Shown here in pieces: positions 48,601-57,113 of a stretch of DNA of 64,000 nucleotides (its first letter is position 1; each line of letters begins with the position of its first letter). The stretch comes from Saposhnikovia divaricata (Eukaryota > Streptophyta > Magnoliopsida > Apiales > Apiaceae): the NCBI GenBank assembly GCA_036435485.1, contig CM071594.1:198116216-198180215 (forward strand). Reading direction: 5' to 3'. Position numbers and translations under genes: made by a program. A model generated the notes under the pieces. It was not told where the DNA came from and searched no databases. It was given only the letters and a program-made list of their open reading frames with translations.

Positions 48601-50950
48601 TCTGTTTTATCTTCTTCCGTTCAGGATCAACATTCAACCTATGAGTTATAAGTTGGGGGTCAATCCCTGGCATGTCAGCTGCTGTCCAAGCAAACACGTC
48701 GCGGTTCTCTTTCAAGAACGTCGTCAACTCGCCCTTCAGGGGTTCCTTCAAAGATGCTCCTACATAAGTAACTTTCTCATGGTCGCCTGGCTTTAGAGGT
48801 ATGGGAACCAAATCCTCTGCTGGCTTCCCTCGGTGTTCATCATCATCACGGACATCCATGTCTTCAATCGGAAGTACCTGCCCCCCGATTCCATCAGATC
48901 TCAATGCGGACACATAACAGCTCCTTGCCATTTTCTGGTCACCTTTCTGTTCTCCAACTCCATTCCGGGTTGGGAACTTAATCTTCATGTGATAGGTAGA
49001 GGCAACAGCCTTGAACGCATGAAGTCCAGTCCTTCCCAGGATTGCATTGTAGGTAGAGGATGCCTTAATCACCAGAAAATTCAACATCTGAGTAGCCTCT
49101 CTAGGTTCTTGCCCAATAGTCATAGGTAACTGGATTGTTCCTTCAACTTTGGACTCAACTCCATTAAATCCATAAATCGGCATGTTGGACGGGGTCAGTT
49201 GAGAATCAGTATACCCCATCTTCATAAACGCATCATGAAACAAAATATCAACAGAAGCTCCATTGTCTATCAAAACTCGTTTCACTTCCGAGTTCCTAAT
49301 CACAGGGGTTATGACCAACGGGTCGTCATGGGGGAACTTCACCCCTTCAAGGTCAGAATCATCAAAAGTAATTGCTATTTCGGTTCTATCACGTTTCGGG
49401 GCTTCTCCCACGATGTGCATCACTTCTCTGGCATACGCCTTTCGAGAGTTTCGAGTTGTACCGGCCGCTGTCGGGCCTCCCAAGATCATGTTGATAACTG
49501 GCCCTCGGGGCTGTGTGTTATGATCACGATCATTATCCCTTCTATCATTGTTTCTCCTATTGTAATCCCCTCTTTGGGTTCCATGATCTCCACCCTTTGT
49601 GAAATTATTCAGTTTTCCTTTACGGATCAAGAATTCAATCTCGTCCTTCAACTGTCTACAATCATCCGTGTCATGTCCCACGTCTCGGTGGAACCTACAG
49701 TATTGATCCTTGTTTCTCTTTGCGGGGTCACCCCTGAGTGGCTTCGGCCATCGGAAGTCCTTATCCTTCTCGATCTCTAACAAGATTTGACTCCTAGGAG
49801 CATTCAACCTTGCATAGTCAGAAAATCTTGGTCCTGTACTCTTCTTTGATGATGACTCAGAGTCTTTGCTAGTACGGGGATACTTGTCCCTAGCATCATA
49901 CTCGTGGTCTTGCTTTCGTTTCTTGGAGTCGTTGTTTCCCTTGCCATTACCTCCCGCAGCTTCTTTCTTCATGCCATCTTCAGCCTTGATATACTTATCA
50001 GCCCTTCGCTGGAGCTCAGCCATGTTTTCGGGAGGATGCTTTGCCAATGACCTTTTAAAGAACTCGTCAGTGGTTCCGTGCTCCAGGGCTACCATGGCCA
50101 CCTTATTTTCCAGATCAGTGATATTTAGCGTCTCCTTGGTGAACCGCTTAAGGTAATCCCTCAGATTCTCGTTCATCCCCTGCACCACATACATAAGGGA
50201 TGCAGAACTTTTTTCATGAACTCTCCCACTAATGAACTGGCTGACAAAGGCGGCACTTAGCTCTTTGAACGAGCCGATTGAGTTTGCAGGTAAGCGGCTA
50301 TACCACCTTTGAGCCATGCCAGACAGGGTTTGAGGGAACGCCCTACACTTCAAGGCGTCGCTCGCAGGCTGCAATAGCAGTGCATTTGAGAATGTCCTAA
50401 CATGGTTTGCGGGATCGCCCGTTCCATCATAGGCCTTAATTGTCGGCATCTTGAACTTCCTTGAGATGCGAGCATTCATTACCTCCTCAGTGAACGGAGG
50501 TGTAGGATCATCAGGATCCCCAAGGGGCATCAGATCCCTAGGGTTACTTTTGGGGGTCTCCACCCTTGTCGATTTTTCAATCGGGGCTTCGGCCCTTCGT
50601 TGTCTCCTTGAGGGCCTCTCCAGATTTATAGTGGGAATCCTCCCTGTAACTGGAGGAGGTTGAATAAGACTTCGCCTTGCTTGCTCTCTAGCAATATCAT
50701 CCTTCAGCCTTTGGATCTCTGCCTCATGTGCCTTAATCCTTTCCTCAGCCGTTTGTGGAGGTCCATCATGGATTCTTTGGGACCTCCTTCGAGGTTCTTT
50801 ACTAGCACGTCGCCTCCTCGAGGCTTCATCACGATCATCATTGTCATCCTCAGACGTTGAATAATCAGAATAGGGACCAGAGTAATCATCGTAAGGCATG
50901 ACCGCTCGGTCCAGGTTCCCTGTGTTGAGGGGGATAATTAGGCAGCCCAT
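45674..50950 (-). CDS. pol: Element D gag-pol polyprotein (Tat lineage, dual RNase H)
   Basis: A 1758-residue frame. The gag domain is near 160-330 (MPTIKAYDGTGDPANHVRTF, MAQRWYSRLP) and a protein-rich linker follows. Protease is near 558 (VLIDNGASVDILF), RT near 770-960 with YVDDMLVKS near 932, and RNase H follows. A second, archaeal-type RNase H (YFDGASKTKSSGAGLVL, NNEAEYEALIAGLGLA, VKADALSKFAS) marks the Tat lineage. Integrase has CDRCQKH, MDILGPFP, VTDNGTQFNNEEF and NGQAEVANR, so the D-D-E residues are present. The open frame begins at ATG 50950, but the true gag start is probably ATG 51266 in another frame, with a one-base shift between 50886 and 50950. A TGA removes the last 37 residues. 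Long open frames on the opposite strand are shadows. Confidence 0.95.
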   Translation of the reverse strand: MGCLIIPLNTGNLDRAVMPYDDYSGPYSDYSTSEDDNDDRDEASRRRRASKEPRRRSQRIHDGPPQTAEERIKAHEAEIQRLKDDIAREQARRSLIQPPPVTGRIPTINLERPSRRQRRAEAPIEKSTRVETPKSNPRDLMPLGDPDDPTPPFTEEVMNARISRKFKMPTIKAYDGTGDPANHVRTFSNALLLQPASDALKCRAFPQTLSGMAQRWYSRLPANSIGSFKELSAAFVSQFISGRVHEKSSASLMYVVQGMNENLRDYLKRFTKETLNITDLENKVAMVALEHGTTDEFFKRSLAKHPPENMAELQRRADKYIKAEDGMKKEAAGGNGKGNNDSKKRKQDHEYDARDKYPRTSKDSESSSKKSTGPRFSDYARLNAPRSQILLEIEKDKDFRWPKPLRGDPAKRNKDQYCRFHRDVGHDTDDCRQLKDEIEFLIRKGKLNNFTKGGDHGTQRGDYNRRNNDRRDNDRDHNTQPRGPVINMILGGPTAAGTTRNSRKAYAREVMHIVGEAPKRDRTEIAITFDDSDLEGVKFPHDDPLVITPVIRNSEVKRVLIDNGASVDILFHDAFMKMGYTDSQLTPSNMPIYGFNGVESKVEGTIQLPMTIGQEPREATQMLNFLVIKASSTYNAILGRTGLHAFKAVASTYHMKIKFPTRNGVGEQKGDQKMARSCYVSALRSDGIGGQVLPIEDMDVRDDDEHRGKPAEDLVPIPLKPGDHEKVTYVGASLKEPLKGELTTFLKENRDVFAWTAADMPGIDPQLITHRLNVDPERKKIKQKKRNFAPERQEAIKQEVDKLLEAGFIEEIQFPEWLANPVMVKKANGKWRMCIDFTDLNDACPKDCFPLPSIDMLIDATAGHEMLSFMDGFSGYNQIKMHKDDIPKVSFITDFGVFCYLVMAFGLKNAGATYQRLVNKIFAHLIGKTMEVYVDDMLVKSLCQVDHIKHLKEAFEVLRHHKMMLNPAKCAFCVGLGKFLGLMVSKRGIEANPDKIKAILDMEPPRSIRDVQKLTGRVAALGRFISKSGDKCLPFFQALKKVKDFEWTTESQEAFEQLKKYMAEAPLLAKPSPGETLYLYLAVSEQALSAVLVREEKKIQKPIYSVSKVLHGAELNYSTIEKFALALLTASRKLRPYFQAHKIQVLTDQQLRNILHSPKASGRLIKWAVELGEFDITYKPRTAIKAQALADFVVECTIGNQEVGGQEIVTTSESGDKNEELVSDLKEYWVLYFDGASKTKSSGAGLVLQSPDGFTVEYALKLDFPTTNNEAEYEALIAGLGLARVMWAKNLKVCGDSRLVVSQVNGEFEAKDETMAKYLRVVKAVMTQFEECYVEQIPREENVKADALSKFASSEIENYAGSVYFQVLKAPTIDSKLVAPIDVGSCWIDPIKAHLETGWLPDNALEARKLSVRATRYALIEGLLYKRLFVIPYLKCLRPQEAKEALEEVHEGICGQHLGGRALAHKITRLGYYWPEMLADAQSYVKKCDRCQKHAPIVRQPPEMLTSVNSPIPFAMWGMDILGPFPMASAQRKFLIVAIDYFTKWIEAKPLAKITTKQVAQFFWENIICRYGIPRILVTDNGTQFNNEEFKKYCEENDIELRFTSVAHPQANGQAEVANRIILDGLKKRVERSRNTWVDELLPILWAYRTTCKVTTGATPFLLAYGAEAVVPLEIMHASPRVEAYEQETNEEGMRLALDLIDEVRDEANARNAEHQKKASFHYNQRVKERFFRQSDLVLRNIEASGVVQKGKLAPNWE

Positions 50951-51266
50951 ACATCGGGTTGGTATTCAAAGGGAGATCCGTGGTGTGGATCTGTACCCCC
51001 GGAGGTAGCGTACGACCAGCGCTATCAAGAGGAGAAATCACCATCTGAAGAGGGTTAGTTTCTTGGCTTTGAGGAATAGCCACAGGTAAAGTTCCCTCAA
51101 CATGGAGAATCGTCCCTGAAGGTTGAGAGGTTAGAAGTTGAATGACCGTCCCTGTTGGTGGGGGTAATTGTCCTTCTTCAGTGGTGATGAGTGGATCAGA
51201 GATAGCAGGTGGAGCATAGCTAAGGGGTATGGCCTCAGTCGATGTTGTTCTTCGTGTTTGAACCAT
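50886..51266 (-). CDS. gag: Element D gag N-terminus (shifted frame)
   Basis: A 126-residue frame starting MVQTRRTTSTEAIPLSYAP, 30 bases from the PBS, and ending PPQHREPGPSG before a short out-of-frame tail. Position and the Pro-rich composition fit the start of Tat-lineage gag. It overlaps the main polyprotein frame by 65 bases, offset by one base. This could be a mutation or a programmed frameshift; a mutation seems likelier because Tat gag-pol is usually one frame here. Confidence 0.75.
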   Translation of the reverse strand: MVQTRRTTSTEAIPLSYAPPAISDPLITTEEGQLPPPTGTVIQLLTSQPSGTILHVEGTLPVAIPQSQETNPLQMVISPLDSAGRTLPPGVQIHTTDLPLNTNPMYGLPNYPPQHREPGPSGHALR

Positions 51267-51280
51267 GGTTGATGTTTTTG

Positions 51281-51297
51281 TCCCACAGACGGCGCTA
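51281..51297 (-). other. Primer binding site of element D
   Basis: Minus-strand TAGCGCCGTCTGTGGGA, two bases from the 5' LTR. It resembles the GGCGCCGTCTGTGGGA-type PBS seen in Tat-lineage elements; I do not name the tRNA. Confidence 0.75.
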
Positions 51298-51299
51298 AA

Positions 51300-51815
51300 T
51301 GTTGTGGAATAAAAACTAGGTTATGAATATGACCGCTAGGGTTTGTGTGTATTTAATGCTAAGGGTGGTTGAGCTTCGAGCTTTAATGGCTGTTTCTGCG
51401 TATCGAGACTAATCGGTCCTCACAGAGTGCCTACGTATCTCTTATTGAGAATCAAGCCAGGACGTAGTTCTGAGAATGAGGGGTCAGGCCCTTATATAGG
51501 CTGAGAAGCCTAAGAATTATGGTAGGAATAGGAGACTTGATGGGCAATCCACCGCCTCAAGGAAGGTTCTGGATCTATTCCTTTTAGGAATCAGTTTCCA
51601 TGTTGAGATATGTATCCTGGGGGCTAAGTCAGGCAAGAGTTATATCCTTGTTTGACTCTTATTTGCTGAGCTGTTTATTACCCCTAATATTAATTACGAA
51701 ATTAATATTATAATTAGGGTTTGGGCCCATCTGGTGGGCCCCGCGTTTGGACCATTCTAGGTCTAATTAATGCCACATTAAATGTGTCTTTAGGGCTTAC
51801 TTTTAACCCATATCA
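51300..51815 (-). mobile_element. 5' LTR of element D
   Basis: 516 bp, same length as the 3' LTR with about ten substitutions. A TATA box (CTATATAA) lies at 51492-51499 on the minus strand. Confidence 0.95.
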
Positions 51816-51820
51816 CAGTT

Positions 51821-52644
51821 GCTGTTTTCAGTGAATTTTATGAGTTTAAGTTGAGTTTTATTTTCTGTGTTTGCTGCGAGTTTATTCTGTTGCTGTGATG
51901 TCGTTGGGTTTTGGTTTTGTTGCTATCGAATTAAGTTGTTAAATTGAGTTCGCGAGTAACTGATTTAGAGTTGAGTTTTTAGTTCGTTGGTTTTGTTTTT
52001 TTTTTGTCTCGAGTTGTTATTTGTTTTTGCTGTTATGAGAATGCTGTCCGTTTTGATGTCTATGTAGTCAATCGCTGAGTTACTGTGAGTTTTTATGGGT
52101 TTTTCTTTTGAGAGTTTGCGTATGGCACCGAGTTAAATAGCCGAGTTGTGTTCTTGTTTTTTTTGTTTTAGCTGAGTTGCTAGTTTTACTGAGTTTGTTG
52201 GTTTTTGCTGTGGTTGCAACTCTGAGTTGACTCGATCGAATATAGAGTTAGTTTTTTAGAATTTTGGTTTTTGGCAACTTCGATTTACAAATACATCATG
52301 ATAATTTTTTTTAAAAATTTTCCTATAAATAAATTTTAATTTTAACAAAAGAACAAAAAAATATTTTAGAATAAAATCTAGTTTTAATTCGAATTCAGAA
52401 TTTTTAGATTAATTTAGCTTTTGTTCTTTTTATTATTAGAGTAAATTTAATTTTCTTTTAAAAATACTTTAAATTTTCATTTAGGAATTAATTAGTAAAA
52501 TTTTCCAAAACCCGATTGTTCTAATTCGATTAAATTGAAAATTAAGTTTGCGAAAATGTTAGTCTCCGTGGATCGATACCTAAAATATTTCAACGATTGA
52601 ATCGTGCGCTTGCGATTTAAAATTGTATTTATTTTAGCAAAACA
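51821..52644 (+). mobile_element. Athila 5' LTR, third piece
   Basis: 824 bases matching 58287-59110, ending TTTAGCAAAACA just before the PBS. Confidence 0.92.
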
Positions 52645-52650
52645 AGTTTT

Positions 52651-52668
52651 TGGCGCCGCTGCTGGGGA
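52651..52668 (+). other. Primer binding site of Athila element
   Basis: TGGCGCCGCTGCTGGGGA, close to the Athila-type PBS TGGCGCCGTTGCCGGGGA complementary to tRNA-Asp. Confidence 0.85.
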
Positions 52669-53343
52669 CTAATTATTTTTCGTGCCTTGATTTTTAATTT
52701 TTCGGATTAGTTTTTACTTGCCTTATCTTTGTTTTGTTTTTTTTAGAAAAGTTTGAATTACGGGAATCTTCTCACGGAGCTTGGAACAAATCGGAATTTT
52801 TGGAAGCGTGCTTTGGTAACCCGTATTTCTCTCTTTTCGCCTTTTTTATTATTTTAGAAAATCACACAAAAATCAAAAAATCACAAAAAAATTGAAAATT
52901 TTAAAATCCAAAAAAAATTAGTTAGAAATTACATATTTGTTGCATCATGCATTTAATCACTTAGGGCACATCATCTAGATTTTTATTTTTTTGTTTTTAA
53001 TTTTTCGTACCCTATAAATTGTGGTGATCGCTGGAGGACCCCAAGGTACGTTAAATTCTTCTTTTCTTTAGAATTTAGGACACGTAGTGTAGACCATCCA
53101 TAAGTGTTTATAGTTTTTATATATCGTTGTTTGTTGCATCATTTGTAAATAAATATTAAGGTCAAAACACTAGCAAGATAAGGGAAGGGATTTCATCACT
53201 CTTTCCTTAGCCCAAAAACAATAAATCCCGCATTTTGCATACCCCAGCCTTAATAAAATTAATTAGACCTTTGCCCCTAGGAATTTCACGCTCAATTAGG
53301 AAGGTACCTAAGAAACGAAGTAATCATTAATTATTCCGACTCT
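52669..53343 (+). other. Athila leader and lost gag N-terminus
   Basis: AT-rich sequence with no intact open frame. The central gag domain expected in Athila elements is not visible, so the first part of gag has been deleted or decayed. Confidence 0.55.
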
Positions 53344-54242
53344 TTGGGGTCTAGGCAAGCGAAAGCTACCCATACTAGAAGACTCGATGCCCTAGAAACT
53401 AGTAAGGCCCCCTCACAAACGTCTATGTATCCGAACTTTAATTCTTCAAACCTCGAGTCTCAACATTGCCCCGACTTTCAACAAATCAATGCATTGTTTC
53501 AACCAATCCCTAGGAATGATCCATTTGCACATACTTATAATCCCGGTTGGAGGAATCACCAGAATTTCTTGTGGAACCAAGGCCAAAATTACTAATCTCC
53601 GCCACCTTCGTTTCAAAAGCCAAACTATTACCCACCTCAAAACCAAGTTCCTTATCCAAACTCGATTCAAGCACCCACCCACCCTCCCGACTTTCATGGG
53701 TCGGATAGGAGACTTAATTCCATAGAAAAGAGTCTTGAAGGGCTTTTGAAATCAACTACTAATTTGGCTCAATCACAACAAACCTTCATGCAAACCATGA
53801 CTCAAGATAGGCAACTTTTGAATGCTAGTACTCAAGCCATATCTAAGTTAGAGGTTCAAGTGAGTCAATTAGCCAACTCCATGTGTGAGCGAGAGAAGAA
53901 CAAGTTCCCGAGTCAAACCGAAGTCAACCCTAAATTTCCTCTCAACCAAAGACCTCCCGAAAATATTAATGCTATCATTTCTCTAAGGTAGGGAAACAAA
54001 GTTGACAATCGAGTAGGTGTCGAGCCCTCCGAAGAAGAAAATGAGTCAAACTCTGACCCTAATCTTTTCCTCAATCAAACGGTGAATCCCGAGAACTCTA
54101 AGTTGGTTGCTTTACCTATTAAACACCATTTTCTAGCGAGCCCTCCTCTTCTAGAACACCACCTTCACCTAGCAAATCTTCACCTCAAAATCCACTTAAT
54201 GAATCTTCGGTTGTCATTCCACTTTCCAAGTCCATTCCCGAT
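53344..54242 (+). pseudogene. gag: Athila gag C-terminal part (broken)
   Basis: One frame from 53344 encodes DPFAHTYNPGWRNHQNFLW, a Gln/Asn/Pro-rich segment, then QTFMQTMTQDRQLLNAST and ISKLEVQVSQLA, the standard C-terminal region of Athila gag. Stops lie at 53593-53595 and 53989-53991, and a frameshift near 54125 moves the frame to that of the protease. Confidence 0.8.
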
Positions 54243-55244
54243 GTGTCTAGCGAACGAGTCTTTAAGCCTAAAGCACCTTATCCTCAAAGACTCCTTTCCA
54301 ACAAACAATCGCCTCAAGTAGAAAATTTTTTGGAAGTTTTCAAACAAGTCGAGATCAACATTCCTCTTTTAGATGCCATTCAACAAATTCCCTCTTATGC
54401 TAAGTGTCTAAAAGATTTGTGTACTCATAAATGTTCTACTCATGTCCCTAAGAAAGCCTTTTTGACTTCACATGTTAGTTCAATTCTTTCGAACCAAATT
54501 CCCGTGAAATATAAGGACCCCAGTTGTCCTATAATTTTATGTGTCATAAGCAATACTTTTGTGGACAAGGCGTTACTTGACTTAGGCGCTAGTGCGAACT
54601 TGCTTCCATTTTCGGTCTATCAAGCACTAGGGTTAGGCGAGATTAAGAAAACAAACATGACACTTCAACTAGCTGATCGTTCTATCAAAATGCATAAGGG
54701 AATAATTGAAGATGTCTTAATTAAGGTTGGTGATTTCATTTTTCCTGTTAATTTTGTTGTCCTCGAGACTCAACCTGTCACGAATCCTAAGAACCAAATC
54801 CCGATCATTCTAGGACGACCTTTTCTTGCTACATCCAATGCCTTGATTAATTGTAGGGATGGTTCGATGAAACTCACTTTTGGTAATATGACAATTAACC
54901 TTAACATCTTTAATGTCGGAAAAGAACCCAATGAGCTTTATGAACAAATAGTAAGGGTTAATCTTGTTGATGACATTGTTAATTGGTCAAACCTTGAGGA
55001 TAGTGATATTGAGTCTCTTCTTAATGAGGATTTCAAAGTCAACTATGCGTCTAATCAAGAGTATATTGAGTCGTTAAGGGATATGACCTCGGAAGAAATG
55101 TTGAGAAAGTTAGACGACATTTGTTCTAAGTGGGAGACACCACCCGAGGATGTTCATGTTAAGGCCTTCGTTAAAACTCCCGTTGGTGAACCACCTACAT
55201 TCGATGAGTTGTTAGGGGGTTTAAATCACATTTGTTCTAAATAG
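54243..55244 (+). CDS. Athila protease region
   Basis: A 333-residue open frame. PYPQRLLSNKQ and FLEVFKQVEINIPLLDAIQQ match the conserved segment before Athila protease. VDKALLDLGASANLLPFSVY is the protease active-site segment, with DLG as is normal in this clade. GIIEDVLIKVGDFIFPVNF and IPIILGRPFLATS follow. The C-terminal 100 residues contain two copies of a unit with DDICSKWETPP/NHICSK. Upstream gag is broken and RT is missing, so this is part of a defective polyprotein. Confidence 0.85.
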   Translation: MSSERVFKPKAPYPQRLLSNKQSPQVENFLEVFKQVEINIPLLDAIQQIPSYAKCLKDLCTHKCSTHVPKKAFLTSHVSSILSNQIPVKYKDPSCPIILCVISNTFVDKALLDLGASANLLPFSVYQALGLGEIKKTNMTLQLADRSIKMHKGIIEDVLIKVGDFIFPVNFVVLETQPVTNPKNQIPIILGRPFLATSNALINCRDGSMKLTFGNMTINLNIFNVGKEPNELYEQIVRVNLVDDIVNWSNLEDSDIESLLNEDFKVNYASNQEYIESLRDMTSEEMLRKLDDICSKWETPPEDVHVKAFVKTPVGEPPTFDELLGGLNHICSK

Positions 55245-55616
55245 GAAGCTGAATCTAATACTGACCATGTCAACCCTAGTACCATTGTTACAACTTCCGT
55301 TGATGAGCCACCTCCACTTGATTTCGTAACACACCCCTCCACTTTCGATCACATTTTCTTGCAAAAAGACAAACTTCTCTCTGTTGTTATCAATAGTGAT
55401 TTAAACCCGGACCAAGAAATCCAATTAATTAATTTCCTTAAACAACATAAAGAAGCCTTACTTTGGTCTGTGGAAAACACTAGTGGTTACAATGCTTTTA
55501 CGTTGAAAGAATATTTTTGTCTTCTTGCAAAAGTCACTAAGGTGTTAGAGCTTCAACGACATCTTGAGCTCTCTCAGAAATTCATTCCTTATTTCCTCGT
55601 GGTATCGGTTAATTAG
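55245..55616 (+). pseudogene. Athila segment before RT, then truncated
   Basis: After a stop at 55242-55244, the frame encodes LLSVVINSDLNPDQEIQLIN and FLKQHKEALLW, the segment that leads into RT in Athila elements, then turns into unrelated short sequence (LQRHLELSQKFIPYFLV). The whole RT, RNase H and integrase expected next are missing. Confidence 0.75.
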
Positions 55617-57113
55617 CTTTTCATGTTATTCCCCACCCAAGAAATTCAGGTATGGGGGAGTATAAGTGTGCGTGAGTAGTGTTAATTAGTTGTTTTTCAT
55701 TTTCGTTCCTCTCCGTCATCCCATGTCAGCTATTATCTCTTCATTCTCCTTTATCATTTCTGTTGCATTTGCATACATTGAGGAAAATGCATGATTTAGG
55801 TATGTGGGAGGGTTTTTAGTGTAAATACATAAAATTGATTAAAAAAATTCAAAAATTCAAAAATCCAAAAATAGAGATAGTTTAGCTAAGTTGTCCTTCC
55901 CACTCTTTAACTTTTAGAACTAGTTGGTGTTAACAATTTTTCGAAAATTATATGTATAATGCCTTTTGATGATTTGAACGTAGTCAAGTAAGGTTTTCCT
56001 CATGAAACTTGTGTCGAACAAATTTTTGCTTAAAAGTCCAAGACGGCACATTCGCACAAGACCTTTGATGGAAAGATTGAACAGGGATGTTATTCGATAC
56101 CTGATAGAGAACCCACATGTTAAAACAATGTCGAATCTAACCTTTGCGATAAATTGTTCATTTAGTGTTTGAAAAAAAAACAAAAAGAAAAAAAGAAAAA
56201 AAGAGTCAATAAATGTTTATAGTTGTAGAGTGCTAGTGGAAGAAATGGCTAGATTGGGCTCATTAGTACCCGAGCAATTAAGTCTGAGGGGACTTTGTGC
56301 CTAGTAACCTAAAGCCCTTTGCGGTTTGGGATTGCTGACCCAACGCTCGCTACATGGGTATTAGTGCATAAGTCTTTTGGGACCTCAATCATTGCACGGT
56401 CATTTCAACCATTAGTGTTAATAAATTCGTAAGTAATAATAAGTGTTTAGTAGGAAAATTTACTAGGTTGGGCTCATTGATAACCCGAGTAAGTAAGTCC
56501 GAGGGGACTTTGTGCCTAGCAACCTAAGGTCCTTTGTGGTCTGGAATTGTTGACCTAAAGCTCGCTAAATAGGTATCGATGCAAAAGTCTTTTGGGACCT
56601 CAACCGACAGTCGATCTAACTACTAAGAGCGTGAAGTTTGGCTAGATACTTGTTTTGATAGAGATTGGGTCAGTTCAATATTGGTTGAAAAAAAGAAAAT
56701 GTTCGTATGCACTTTATCCATCAAAGGCCTTAAATTCACTACATACCTTGGGATTTTTTGTAAATATTTTGAGTCTACTCAAGTGGATTGTGGAAACCTA
56801 TAACTTGGCTATTATTAGAATAATCTATAAGGCATGTATTTTCCTACAAAATTGTTTTGTTGACACCAATGAAAGCTAGATTGAAAGAGGAAAGTTGTAT
56901 ACTTACTGATTATCTCAAAGATTTTATGGGTATATCTTCTGTAAACCCTTAGGAGACAACACTCCTCCTGTAGAGATCGTCTATGGGTTTAACGGGTTGG
57001 TAAACCTAAAATTACCCGTGATGCCTACGAAAAGGAGCATAGGACTTTTTCTTAGCTATATTTTTGTTTTTCATTTTACTCGAGGACGAGCAAAAGATAG
57101 GTATGGGGGCATT
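55617..57113 (+). other. Athila 3' non-coding region with PPT
   Basis: About 1.5 kb with no convincing open frame. It contains several 'GGTATGGGGG' or 'GTATGTGGGAGGG' purine-rich runs, the last of which (AAAAGATAGGTATGGGGGCA, near 57092-57111) abuts the 3' LTR and is the likely polypurine tract. Confidence 0.7.
56249..56640. repeat. 214-bp diverged tandem duplication in Athila 3' region
   Basis: CTAGATTGGGCTCATT at 56249 and CTAGGTTGGGCTCATT at 56463 begin two units that both contain GGGGACTTTGTGCCTAG and AAGTCTTTTGGGACCTCAA. Confidence 0.85.

Larger units (their letters stand above)
40859..51815 (-). mobile_element. Tat/Retand-type gypsy element D, complete element
   Basis: An 11-kb element with 516-bp LTRs (40859-41374 and 51300-51815), TSD CAGTT (40854-40858 and 51816-51820), PBS (51281-51297) and PPT (41375-41390). 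Gag-pol is on the minus strand, with a second RNase H typical of the Tat lineage. The long tract between pol and the 3' LTR holds tandem repeats and an antisense ORF. The LTRs differ at about ten sites (about 1.9%). The empty site survives at 58278-58290 in the Athila 3' LTR. Confidence 0.96.

Noticed and set aside
46000..50860. Many plus-strand open frames of 60-193 codons
   Set aside because: They are shadows of the element D gag-pol frame on the minus strand.
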